From Acidobacteriota bacterium (lineage in GTDB: Bacteria > Acidobacteriota > Vicinamibacteria > Vicinamibacterales > SCN-69-37): a stretch of 10,817 bases of DNA. Numbering within the stretch: position 1 is the first letter of the stretch; every line of letters begins with the position of its first letter. The DNA lies in NCBI GenBank assembly GCA_021824055.1, contig JAKALV010000097.1:1-10817 (forward strand), written 5' to 3'. A program made the position numbers and the translations under genes. Under the pieces are notes generated by a model. It was not told the DNA's origin. It worked only from the letters and a program-made list of their open reading frames with translations, and did no database searches. Below, in pieces: positions 1 through 6,315 of this stretch.

Positions 1-417
1 GGGCTGGACGCGTACTACTACCTGTCGCTGATGCCGGCGGCGGTGCTCACGGTGCTGCTGCCGATCGCCGCGGTGCCATGGACGCGCGTCCGGCACGCGG
101 TCGGCATCGCCGTGCTGCTTCTGGCGGCCGTCACCGTTCCGGGCCGCGTCCAGCGGTCCACGACGATCCTGCGGTTGCCGGAGTACAAGGTGCTGGTCAC
201 GGCGTCGCGGACGTTGCGCGCCATGAATCAGCCCCTGCGGGCGATCGTCACGGACTTCAAGCTGCCGCCGAGCTGCGATCCGGATTTTCTGTACCGGGTA
301 CTTGGCGGCACGATGGATCGCCGCTCGCCGTGGGTGGCGGTCATCTCGGCCGACGGCACCATCAGGTACATCAACAACGACATCAACAAGGCCCGCCAGG
401 GCGCGGGCGATTCATAG
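1..417 (+). CDS. C-terminal part of a membrane protein, probably glycosyltransferase 39/ArnT-like (5' end outside window)
   Basis: The reading frame is open from base 1 and ends at TAG 415-417, giving 138 residues with no start inside the window. The visible part opens with a Tyr-rich stretch and a hydrophobic segment (about residues 8-24). A short basic loop and a second hydrophobic segment (about 34-47) follow, then a soluble tail of about 85 residues containing a VIS-DGTIRYIN-like ending. Last membrane helices followed by a soluble C-terminal domain are typical of polyprenyl-phosphate-sugar-dependent glycosyltransferases (GT39/ArnT type), which move a sugar to an acceptor on the periplasmic side. 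No catalytic motif is visible because those lie near the N-terminus. The family call is an inference from topology; another multi-spanning membrane protein is possible. It converges on the DUF1028 gene with a 26-bp gap. Confidence 0.45.
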   Translation, partial: GLDAYYYLSLMPAAVLTVLLPIAAVPWTRVRHAVGIAVLLLAAVTVPGRVQRSTTILRLPEYKVLVTASRTLRAMNQPLRAIVTDFKLPPSCDPDFLYRVLGGTMDRRSPWVAVISADGTIRYINNDINKARQGAGDS

Positions 418-424
418 CCCGCGC
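401..424. terminator. GC-rich hairpin between convergent genes
   Basis: GCGCGGGC (401-408) and GCCCGCGC (417-424) form a perfect 8-bp stem with an 8-nt loop that contains most of the stop codon of the left gene. It lies between two convergent genes, so it could end transcription from the left. No T-run follows on the plus strand, so it is not a textbook intrinsic terminator. Confidence 0.35.
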
Positions 425-443
425 AGGGAACTGCAAACCCGCT

Positions 444-1229
444 CTACCTCCGTCTCTGCCGCGCGGCCAGCTCCACGAGCCGCCGGAGTTCCTTGATCGG
501 CTCGGGACTGTCATCAACCTGCAGCCGCAACACCACATCGTTGTGCAGCCAGACGCCGCCGTCCTTCTTGACGACGATCATCGCGGCGCTTTGCTTGCCG
601 CGCGTGTCGCCACCGGCCGCATCGCCGGCTTCGAGCGCGGCCTGCAGGCGGAACGAGATGTGGTTCGGCCGGCCGTTCGCATCGAGCGCGCTCTTCTCGA
701 ACGCGTCCACCATGTTCTGCACCACGGCCTCGCCCGCGAGAATGTTGCCCTGGGCCGTGCAGTGCGCACCCTGTTTGTCGCCGGCCCACTTGGTCGCTTC
801 CGGACCGGTGTACGCCGCGAATTCACCCTTGGCGTTCATCACGGCAAACTGCCGGCCCGCCTTCGGCCACGGCGTCCGCCCCAGCGTCTCGTCGGGATCG
901 CTCGCCAGCAACGCCCTAATAATGTCGGCCGGCGCCATGCCGGTCTTGAGCAACGCCATGCCACGCGGGCCATAGTTCACGTTCACGATCGCCTGCGTCG
1001 CCACGGCGCCGACGCCGGCATCGGCCCACAGCACGCCGTTACCGACCGAGAACACGCGCGACTGCACGGCCGCGCCGATTTCGCCGGTGGCCGGATCAAG
1101 ACCGAGAATCGAGAACGTGCCGGGAGGATCGGTTGGACCGTTCACGTCGCGCTGTTGGGCGCTGATCGTGAGGGTGGCCGAAGCAACGATGAGCAGCAGG
1201 AGGACGTGGCGTTTCAGCAGCAGTCGCAT
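444..1229 (-). CDS. Secreted DUF1028 family protein (Ntn-hydrolase-like fold)
   Basis: The 261-residue protein starts with a clear signal peptide (about residues 1-24: basic MRLLLKRH, a hydrophobic core, then ISAQ). The DUF1028 domain fills the rest. It begins at TFSILGLDPATGEIGAAVQS (37-56) and continues through WADAGVGAVATQA (68-80), NYGPRGMALL (85-94), GNILAG (161-166) and AGGDTRGKQSAAMIVV (205-220). The tail, DDSPEPIKELRRLVEL (239-254), is also typical of the family. DUF1028 proteins resemble N-terminal-nucleophile hydrolases and often sit near peptidase or amidohydrolase genes; no substrate is established, so the activity is unknown. The ATG at 1229 has a GAGGT ribosome binding site (1235-1239) 5 nt upstream. 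It lies 19 bp after the zinc-ribbon membrane protein on the same strand, so the two probably share a transcript. Confidence 0.85.
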   Translation of the reverse strand: MRLLLKRHVLLLLIVASATLTISAQQRDVNGPTDPPGTFSILGLDPATGEIGAAVQSRVFSVGNGVLWADAGVGAVATQAIVNVNYGPRGMALLKTGMAPADIIRALLASDPDETLGRTPWPKAGRQFAVMNAKGEFAAYTGPEATKWAGDKQGAHCTAQGNILAGEAVVQNMVDAFEKSALDANGRPNHISFRLQAALEAGDAAGGDTRGKQSAAMIVVKKDGGVWLHNDVVLRLQVDDSPEPIKELRRLVELAARQRRR

Positions 1230-1234
1230 GTGGG

Positions 1235-1239
1235 ACCTC
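1235..1239 (-). promoter_or_regulatory. Ribosome binding site of the DUF1028 gene
   Basis: GAGGT on the minus strand ends 5 nt before the ATG at 1229. It supports this start and the complete signal peptide. Confidence 0.6.
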
Positions 1240-1248
1240 GCGTGATGA

Positions 1249-2013
1249 TCAGGATTCGTCTTTATAGTGCTCTTCCAGGCAGTCGGGGCAAATTCCGTGC
1301 GAGAACATCGCGTCGCTCCGCTCGTGGACGTAGCGCTCGAGCTGCTGCCAGTCGCCCACTTCGCTGCGCACCTTGCGGCAATGCGAGCAGATGGGAATGA
1401 TGCCCCGCAGGGCTCTCAGTTCGCCCACCACGTCGTTGGTCACCGCTTCGAGCCGGACGCGACGCATCACAACCAGCACGCCCAGGGCATTCACGGCCAC
1501 GATCACGACCACGTCGCCGCCGCTGTCGATGCCGCCGCCGTAGAGGAACGTGAGCCGCATCGCCACGAGCCCCGCGCTCAGAGAGAGCGGCGCCACGAGT
1601 TGCCGCCGCGGTTCGTCCGGCATGGCGAAATACAGAATGGCCAGCACGAGGAGCGGGCTGCGCAGCGGCAAGCCGGAGCCCGTCGGACGCATCAGGTTGA
1701 GACCCACCGTGATCGCCGCGATGAGCAGGCCCAGCCAGAACACCGCTCGCGAATAGTCGGCCCGCGTCCGAACGGCACGCATGACGAGCACGCCGGCGAC
1801 CGGCACGGCAATCAAAACCGCCCGGAGCAGCAACCGCTGACGCAGCCGCGTCCAGTCGTGCCCGTAGAGTTCGAAATCCGTGCGGATGAACCACAACGAC
1901 GGAATCGACAGCAGCGCCAGACCGGCGCCGGCCAGCTTCCGCTGACTCTGGATCCGCCGATCGTCGAGCACAGCGGTAACGTCTCTGACCTGTACCTGGG
2001 CGGGGAGCGCCAT
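1249..2013 (-). CDS. Six-helix membrane protein with C-terminal CxxC...CxxC zinc-ribbon-like module
   Basis: The protein has 254 residues. After a short cytoplasmic N-terminus come about six hydrophobic segments (roughly residues 27-43, 61-79, 91-107, 119-131, 140-157 and 167-183). A short amphipathic linker (about 186-203) leads to a C-terminal module with GIIPICSHCRKVR (204-216), a WxQLExYxxERS stretch and FSHGICPDC (237-245). Its two cysteine pairs are C209/C212 and C242/C245. This tail is well known at the end of PAS-domain and response-regulator proteins, where it is thought to bind a metal and act in signalling; its exact role is not established. Here it is fused directly to membrane helices, which suggests a membrane sensor that passes a signal to a partner. 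The ATG at 2013 lacks a clear ribosome binding site, but a TAGAAT box lies just upstream. It is followed by the DUF1028 gene. Confidence 0.75.
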   Translation of the reverse strand: MALPAQVQVRDVTAVLDDRRIQSQRKLAGAGLALLSIPSLWFIRTDFELYGHDWTRLRQRLLLRAVLIAVPVAGVLVMRAVRTRADYSRAVFWLGLLIAAITVGLNLMRPTGSGLPLRSPLLVLAILYFAMPDEPRRQLVAPLSLSAGLVAMRLTFLYGGGIDSGGDVVVIVAVNALGVLVVMRRVRLEAVTNDVVGELRALRGIIPICSHCRKVRSEVGDWQQLERYVHERSDAMFSHGICPDCLEEHYKDES

Positions 2014-2022
2014 GACTGGTGA

Positions 2023-2028
2023 ATTCTA
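2023..2028 (-). promoter_or_regulatory. Candidate -10 box for the membrane-protein gene
   Basis: TAGAAT on the minus strand, five of six matches to TATAAT, ends 9 nt before the ATG at 2013. No Shine-Dalgarno sequence is visible, so the transcript could have a very short or no leader. No convincing -35 box is seen because the 9-bp repeats occupy that position. Confidence 0.3.
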
Positions 2029-2040
2029 CGGTACTCCTGC

Positions 2041-2094
2041 GCCGCCTGCGCCACCTGCGCCACCTGCGCCACCTGCGCCACCTGCGCCACCTGC
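2041..2094. repeat. 9-bp tandem repeat (GCCACCTGC) in a divergent intergenic region
   Basis: Six head-to-tail 9-bp units fill 2041-2094. The first (2041-2049) is GCCGCCTGC; the other five (2050-2094) are identical GCCACCTGC. The array lies between the divergent starts at 2013 and 2109. Because 9 is a multiple of 3, the array stays open in several frames and can make downstream frames look longer. Arrays like this change copy number by slippage, which here would change the spacing of upstream promoter elements. Confidence 0.9.
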
Positions 2095-2096
2095 CG

Positions 2097-2102
2097 TATC
2101 AT
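2097..2102 (+). promoter_or_regulatory. Candidate -10 box of a leaderless transcript
   Basis: TATCAT lies 6 nt before the ATG at 2109. A transcript starting about 7 nt downstream would begin at the start codon itself, which fits the absence of a ribosome binding site. The -35 position falls inside the 9-bp repeat array. The evidence is position and a four-of-six match only. Confidence 0.25.
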
Positions 2103-2108
2103 CCCCGC

Positions 2109-3251
2109 ATGCACCTTCATCTCCGCCGGCTGAGCCTGATTGTGTGCGCGCTCGTGCTGGTGTCGGCCCTGCCGGGCTCGCGGCCGGTCGCCGCGCAACG
2201 CGCCAGTGCCACCGCGGCCCTGCCCGCGCAGCTGACCGACGCGGAGTTCTGGAAACTCGTCACGGATCTGTCGGAGCCGAACGGCTACTTCCCGTCCGAG
2301 AACTACGTCGGCAACGAATTGTCATTCCAGTGGGTCATTCCCGATCTGCAGAAGACCGTCAAGCGCGGGGGCGTCTATCTGGGCGTCGGCCCCGACCAGA
2401 ACTTCACGTATCTTGCCGCGCTCGAGCCGAGGATCGCGTTCATCGTGGACATTCGGGACGGCAACCTGCTGCAGTTGCTGATGTACAAAGCGCTGATCGA
2501 GATGTCGGCCGACCGCCTCGCGTTTGCGGCCAACCTGTTCGGCCGGGCCCGGCCCGCGTCGGTGAACGCCGACGCCGGCGCCGACGCGATTCTGACCGCG
2601 GTGTACGCGGAGCCGGCCGATCGCGACATCTACGATCGGACGCGCGCGGCCATCCGTACGCGTCTCACGAAAACGCATGGGTTCCCGCTGCCGGCCGAGC
2701 AACTGCGGCACCTCGAGCAGATCTACGCCACGTTCTTCGCGTACGGTCCCGGCATCAGGTATCAGAACGGCAACGGCGGTCGCGGCGGCAATTCCTACCC
2801 GACGTACTGGGACATGCAGGTCACCGACGACAACCACGGCTGGAACCACGCCTACCTGGCGACGGAAGAACAGTTTCGCGTCGTCAAGCGCATGGAGGAA
2901 GCCAACCTGATCGTGCCGGTCATCGGCAATTTCGGCGGTCCCAAAGCCGTCAAGGCCGTCGGCGCCTGGGTCCGTGATCACGGCGCCACGGTGACCACGT
3001 TCTACGCATCAAACGTTGAGCAGTATCTGTTTCAGGACAATCTCTGGCGCGAGTACTACCGCAACGTCGCCACCATGCCGCTCGACGCGACCAGTCAGTT
3101 CATCCGCTCGGTCTTCAACATGGGCGGTGGCGGCTTCGGCGGCCCCGGTCTGCGCTCGTCGCAAATGACGTGTGGCATTCAGGACCTGCTGGCCGCGTTC
3201 AGCGCGGGAAAGATCAACAGCTACTACGACGTGATCAGTCTGTCCAAGTAA
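2109..3251 (+). CDS. Secreted protein with Rossmann/methyltransferase-like segment, function unknown
   Basis: The 380-residue protein has an N-terminal signal peptide (about 1-30: MHLHLRRLS, a hydrophobic core, then PVAAQ). Mature residues 41-140 read like a conserved family: QLTDAEFWKLVTDLSEPNGYF (41-61), GVYLGVGPDQNFTYLAALEP (88-107), FIVDIRDGNLL (111-121) and MYKALIEMSADR (125-136). GVGPDQN followed by an acidic strand end (VDIR) resembles the nucleotide/SAM-binding loop of class I methyltransferases, and VPVIGNFGG (269-277) could be a later beta strand. Gly-rich runs lie at about 222-228 and 339-347. I cannot name the function; a Leptospira LIC_10091-like family is a tentative memory. SAM is not expected outside the cytoplasm, so it may bind something else or be a pseudo-enzyme. 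An in-frame ATG at 2019 was rejected because translation would run through the tandem repeat and bury the signal peptide. No Shine-Dalgarno sequence precedes 2109. Confidence 0.7.
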   Translation: MHLHLRRLSLIVCALVLVSALPGSRPVAAQRASATAALPAQLTDAEFWKLVTDLSEPNGYFPSENYVGNELSFQWVIPDLQKTVKRGGVYLGVGPDQNFTYLAALEPRIAFIVDIRDGNLLQLLMYKALIEMSADRLAFAANLFGRARPASVNADAGADAILTAVYAEPADRDIYDRTRAAIRTRLTKTHGFPLPAEQLRHLEQIYATFFAYGPGIRYQNGNGGRGGNSYPTYWDMQVTDDNHGWNHAYLATEEQFRVVKRMEEANLIVPVIGNFGGPKAVKAVGAWVRDHGATVTTFYASNVEQYLFQDNLWREYYRNVATMPLDATSQFIRSVFNMGGGGFGGPGLRSSQMTCGIQDLLAAFSAGKINSYYDVISLSK

Positions 3252-3258
3252 GGACGTC

Positions 3259-3310
3259 GTCCAAGGTCCAAAGTCCAAGGTCCAAGGTCCGCGGCTGTCC
3301 AAGGTCCAGC
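3259..3310. repeat. 7-bp GTCCAAG short tandem repeats
   Basis: GTCCAAG occurs at 3259-3265, 3273-3279, 3280-3286 and 3297-3303. Variant GTCCAAA lies at 3266-3272 and GTCCAGC at 3304-3310. The run begins 8 bp after the stop of the secreted-protein gene and precedes the palindromic repeats. It shows no coding signal. Confidence 0.8.
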
Positions 3311-3346
3311 TGGTCCTTCGTCCGGTGTGCATCGCACATGAGACCG

Positions 3347-3423
3347 GTGGAGGGCCGGACCTTCAGGTCCGGCCAACCCCGGGGAACGTGGAGGGCCGGA
3401 CCTTCAGGTCCGGCCAACCCCGG
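3347..3423. repeat. Two 36-bp direct repeats, each containing a palindrome (REP-like)
   Basis: The same 36 bases occur at 3347-3382 and 3388-3423, separated by the 5 bases GGAAC. Each copy contains a perfect inverted repeat with arms GGCCGGACCT and AGGTCCGGCC and a 2-nt TC centre (3353-3374 and 3394-3415). This looks like a repetitive extragenic palindrome between two convergent genes (2109-3251 plus, 3476-4489 minus). Such hairpins could also stop or stabilise transcripts from both sides. No REP transposase gene is in the window. Confidence 0.85.
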
Positions 3424-3439
3424 ACCTAAAGGTCCGGGG
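3418..3439. terminator. Third palindrome with the same core
   Basis: Arms CCCCGGACCT (3418-3427) and AGGTCCGGGG (3430-3439) pair perfectly around AA. The inner eight bases of each arm match those of the two preceding palindromes, while the outer two pairs and the centre differ. It overlaps the end of the second 36-bp repeat and the start of the 15-bp tandem units. A transcription-ending role between convergent genes is plausible but no T-run follows. Confidence 0.5.
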
Positions 3440-3476
3440 CTCCATCGTCCGGGGCTCCATTGTGCGGGGCTCCATC
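3432..3476. repeat. Three 15-bp tandem units ending at the hydrolase stop codon
   Basis: Units at 3432-3446, 3447-3461 and 3462-3476 follow the pattern GTCCGGGGCTCCATC with one or two changes (last base T in unit 2; GTGC for GTCC in unit 3). The last unit touches the TAG stop (3476-3478) of the minus-strand hydrolase, so slippage there could alter the extreme 3' end of that gene. Confidence 0.8.
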
Positions 3477-4489
3477 TATCTCCTCACCATTCCCGGCCGT
3501 GTAATGAACTCGGCCACGGCGCTGATGAACGCGTCGTGCGTGTCTTCCAACTGCGCGCAGTGGTCGGCCACGGGCAACACGACGTAGCTGCGTGAGGGCG
3601 AACTGACCGCGGCCAGGAACTGGCCGGCGAGCGCCGGCGATGCGCCCGGATCGTTGGCGCCATGGATCACCAGGATCGGCACCACGATGCGCTCGGCGCT
3701 GAGCGCGCTCCATTCGTCCTCGTCCGTCCACTCGGCGTAGACGGGATCGGCCGCGAGCGCGGCCACGGCAAACGCCTTGATCACGGCCGGCGGCGTCACT
3801 TGCGGCGTGATGAAGTCGCTGACCGCGCTCCCGGCGGTGTTCCTGGTTTTCGGCACCACCTTGGGCGCGGGCTCGGCGGGCGCCGGGATGTTGTATTCGG
3901 GCGCGGGCGTGAATCCGAACAGCGTCACTGACGACACACGCGCCGGCGATCGCTGCGCCACCAGCTGCGCGACCATGGCGCCATTCGACCAGCCGAGCAA
4001 CGCGGGCTTGTCGAGCGCCGGATGCCGCGCCGCGATCCATTTGAGCACGGCGACGACATCGGCCGCCGCGCGCGTGGGCGTGTCGAAGCCCGATGCGTCG
4101 CGCGGCGTGCCGCCGTACCCGCGCAGATCGACGGCGTACGCCGCAATGCCGCGATCGGCGAGCGACTGCATCACCGAGCGCCTGAGTCCGGGCACCTGCA
4201 GATCAAAATCGGGCCGGCTGCTCCACGTGCGGCCATGAATCAGGAGGATCGTCGCGCGCGGGGCGGCCGGCAGGCGCGCCCACACGGCGATCGGATGGCC
4301 CTCGACCGGCACGGTGAAGCGCTGCGGCGCGCCCGCCGGGGCCGGAACCGGCGCCTGCGCGCGCGCCAGGGACCACGCGCTCAACACGCCGGCCGCGCAG
4401 AGCACGATCGCACGCCGCCCGGCCCGCGGCCGCGTGGACCCGGCGCCGCGCCGGCACGGCCGGCTGGAAAGATCGTCGCTGAACGGCAT
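3476..4489 (-). CDS. Exported alpha/beta hydrolase
   Basis: From the ATG at 4489 the product is 337 residues. A basic N-region ending in RPRAGRR is followed by a hydrophobic stretch and SLARAQA (about residues 25-46), an export signal. The hydrolase core shows the oxyanion strand ILLIHGRTWSSRPDFD, a Rossmann-like AAYAVDLRGYGG, the nucleophile elbow LGWSNGA (GxSxG, serine nucleophile), the acid turn PILVIHGANDP and the histidine segment VLPVADHCAQLEDTHDAF. This is a complete Ser-Asp-His set, so an active esterase- or peptidase-like enzyme acting outside the cytoplasm is likely; the substrate is unknown. The frame is open upstream to an ATG at 4561, which has AAGGGA nearby, but that start would overlap the divergent diguanylate cyclase start and put 24 uncharacteristic residues before the signal. 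I prefer 4489, with doubt. Its 3' end abuts the repeat cluster. Confidence 0.82.
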   Translation of the reverse strand: MPFSDDLSSRPCRRGAGSTRPRAGRRAIVLCAAGVLSAWSLARAQAPVPAPAGAPQRFTVPVEGHPIAVWARLPAAPRATILLIHGRTWSSRPDFDLQVPGLRRSVMQSLADRGIAAYAVDLRGYGGTPRDASGFDTPTRAAADVVAVLKWIAARHPALDKPALLGWSNGAMVAQLVAQRSPARVSSVTLFGFTPAPEYNIPAPAEPAPKVVPKTRNTAGSAVSDFITPQVTPPAVIKAFAVAALAADPVYAEWTDEDEWSALSAERIVVPILVIHGANDPGASPALAGQFLAAVSSPSRSYVVLPVADHCAQLEDTHDAFISAVAEFITRPGMVRR

Positions 4490-4559
4490 CGCGGTACATA
4501 ATGGCAGAACCGAACGGACGCAAGAAGCGCCTCCCCAGCGTGAGTAAGTTTGGCGGTTC

Positions 4560-5243
4560 ATGGATCCCTTTCAGGCATACCTGGTTTACAGCTCGCTTGC
4601 GGTCGCGCTTCTGGCGCTGATCATCGCCGCCTATCAGTACCGGGTGCAGCGCACGCGGTCGCTCGCCACGCGCCTGCAGTCGCTGGTGGAAGAACGCACC
4701 GCGGCGCTCGAGCGGCTCAATCAGGAACTGCAGCGGCTGACGGCGACCGACGGGCTGACCGGCGTGGCCAATCGCCGCCGCTTCGACGAGGCGCTCGAGC
4801 ACGAATGGCGGCGCGCGATCCGCGCCAACGCGCCGCTCGCGTGCATCATGATCGACATCGATCATTTCAAGGCGTTCAACGACCGCTACGGGCACCTGCA
4901 GGGCGACGCGTGCCTCCGGCAGATCGCGCACGCGCTGGTCAGCACGGTGCGGCGCGCGGGCGATATCGTGGCGCGGTACGGCGGCGAGGAATTCGCGGTC
5001 GTGCTGCCGGCCACCACGCTGGTCGGCGCCAAGCTGGTCGCCGAGCAGCTGCGGACCGATGTGGTGAAGTTGAAGATCCAGCACGATGCCTCGGCGACGG
5101 GACCGCACGTGACGATCAGCCTGGGCGTGGCATCGACGGTTCCGCGGCAGGGCGTCGCGCCCGCCACGCTCGTGGCCGCGGCCGACCGCGCGCTCTATCA
5201 GGCCAAACGCAGCGGGCGCAATTGCGTGGAGCTGGCCAACTAG
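4560..5243 (+). CDS. Short membrane-anchored diguanylate cyclase (GGDEF)
   Basis: The 227-residue protein has one N-terminal membrane helix (about 5-25), a coiled-coil linker (about 33-60, EERTAALERLNQELQRL) and a full GGDEF domain (about 62-225). The domain starts at TDGLTGVANRRRFDE and has the metal-binding strand IMIDIDHFKAFND (96-108), the active loop GGEEF (141-145) and SLGVAS. The product-inhibition site RxxD is present (R132-D135), five residues before the loop. It should therefore make cyclic di-GMP from two GTP and be feedback-inhibited. The helix plus EERTxxLExxN linker closely resembles the end of much larger Y_Y_Y/beta-propeller sensor cyclases, but no sensor domain precedes it here. 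The start is divergent from the hydrolase; no strong ribosome binding site is seen. apbE follows after 28 bp on the same strand. Confidence 0.9.
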   Translation: MDPFQAYLVYSSLAVALLALIIAAYQYRVQRTRSLATRLQSLVEERTAALERLNQELQRLTATDGLTGVANRRRFDEALEHEWRRAIRANAPLACIMIDIDHFKAFNDRYGHLQGDACLRQIAHALVSTVRRAGDIVARYGGEEFAVVLPATTLVGAKLVAEQLRTDVVKLKIQHDASATGPHVTISLGVASTVPRQGVAPATLVAAADRALYQAKRSGRNCVELAN

Positions 5244-5259
5244 GCCGAGTGGGCAGTTC

Positions 5260-5264
5260 GGGAG
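5260..5264 (+). promoter_or_regulatory. Ribosome binding site of apbE
   Basis: GGGAG ends 7 nt before a GTG at 5272. It supports the non-ATG start and the complete signal peptide. Confidence 0.5.
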
Positions 5265-5271
5265 TCGCATC

Positions 5272-6315
5272 GTGCGGGTACGTCATTTGCTGGTATTTGT
5301 CGCCTCGTTCCTGCTGTTGGAGGGATTCGCGAGGTCCTCGGCCGCGCCGGGCGAACTGTACCGGGAAACACGGCGCATCATGGGCACCTACTGCGAGGTC
5401 CAGGCGTACCACGCCGACGCCGCGGCGGCGGGCGTCGCAATCTCCAAAGCGCTCGATGAGATGCAGCGCATCGACCGGCTCTTGAGCAACTACGCTGCGA
5501 ACAGCGAGTTGAGCGTCATGAACAGAACGGCTGGTCTGGCACCGGTTCGCGTGTCCGCGGAACTGTTTGCGTTTGTCCAGCGCTGCCAGGATTTCGTCAC
5601 CGCCACCGGCGGCGCGTTTGACCCGACGGTTGGTCCTCTGGTCCGCGCGTGGGGCTTCTTCACGCCGACACCATCGCGGCCGTCACCGGCGGCGATTGCG
5701 ACCGCGCGCGCGATGTCGGGCTTCGGCAAAGTGCGGCTGGACGCGGCGGCGCGAACCGTTCAGTTCACTGAAGCCGGCGTCGAGATCGACCCCGGTGGCA
5801 TCGGCAAAGGACTGGCGGTCGATCTGGCAGCCGACGTCCTCAAGAAGAATGGCATCCAGGCGGGATTGGTCAGCGCCGGCGGCAGCACAATCTACGCACT
5901 CGGACATCCGCCCGGTCGGCCGGCGTGGACGGTCGCGATTCGTGACCCGGCGAATCTCGAGACGCCGCTCGCTACCGTGGCGCTTCGGGACAATTCGGTA
6001 TCAACGTCCGGCGTGTCGGAGAAGTTCGTGCAGGAAGGATCCCGCCGGTTCGGCCACGTGTTCGATCCGAGGACCGGGGAGCCGGTGGAAGGCATGTGTC
6101 AGGCGAGCGTGATCGCGCCCACCGCCATCGGATCCGATGCGCTCACCAAAGCGGCGTTCATCCGGTCACGCGATGAGGTCCGGCGGGAATTCGAACCCGA
6201 GCAGACGTTGTTCCACGCGATGCGCGTCGAAGGCTCGTGCGCGGGCGGCCGGGTCATCTGGACGACGCCATGGTCCGCCGGGGTGTTCGTGCAACAGAAA
6301 ACGGCCGCGAAGTGA
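5272..6315 (+). CDS. apbE: FAD:protein FMN transferase ApbE
   Basis: ApbE attaches the FMN half of FAD to a Thr/Ser of target proteins through a phosphoester bond, using Mg2+, outside the cytoplasm. The 347-residue product begins with a hydrophobic export signal (about 4-24) with no lipobox Cys, so it is probably soluble or anchored rather than a lipoprotein. Family motifs appear in order: MGTYCEV (37-43), GAFDPTVGPLV (114-124), EIDPGGIGKGLAVD (171-184), SAGGSTIYALG (201-211), STSGVSEKF (244-252), GHVFDPRTG (261-269) and SDALTKAAF (288-296). The length is normal for the family and no key block is missing. The GTG start is chosen from the GGGAG site and the signal peptide. It follows the diguanylate cyclase by 28 bp, perhaps as one transcript, and converges on an operon encoding a DUF2271 protein, a family often found near apbE. 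No classical FMN_bind target is visible in the window. Confidence 0.95.
   Translation: MRVRHLLVFVASFLLLEGFARSSAAPGELYRETRRIMGTYCEVQAYHADAAAAGVAISKALDEMQRIDRLLSNYAANSELSVMNRTAGLAPVRVSAELFAFVQRCQDFVTATGGAFDPTVGPLVRAWGFFTPTPSRPSPAAIATARAMSGFGKVRLDAAARTVQFTEAGVEIDPGGIGKGLAVDLAADVLKKNGIQAGLVSAGGSTIYALGHPPGRPAWTVAIRDPANLETPLATVALRDNSVSTSGVSEKFVQEGSRRFGHVFDPRTGEPVEGMCQASVIAPTAIGSDALTKAAFIRSRDEVRREFEPEQTLFHAMRVEGSCAGGRVIWTTPWSAGVFVQQKTAAK

Noticed and set aside
78..1400. A 440-codon open frame on the plus strand
   Set aside because: It runs antisense through the DUF1028 gene and overlaps the first gene in another frame. The product is Arg/Ala-rich with no recognisable motif.
2019..2108. N-terminal extension of the secreted protein from an ATG at 2019
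   Set aside because: It would consist of the translated tandem repeat (LRH units) in front of a good signal peptide.
2012..2977. A 321-codon plus-strand frame beginning with a Pro-Ala-Pro repeat
   Set aside because: The repeat is just the 9-bp array translated in another frame, and the rest is out of frame with the secreted protein, which has a signal peptide and conserved segments.
3347..3423. Possible CRISPR repeats (two 36-bp copies)
   Set aside because: Only two copies, with a 5-bp spacer, and each is nearly a perfect hairpin; no cas genes are present.
4490..4561. Start of the hydrolase at 4561
   Set aside because: It would overlap the divergent cyclase start by 2 bp and put 24 unconserved-looking residues before the signal peptide. 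It cannot be excluded, since AAGGGA lies upstream.
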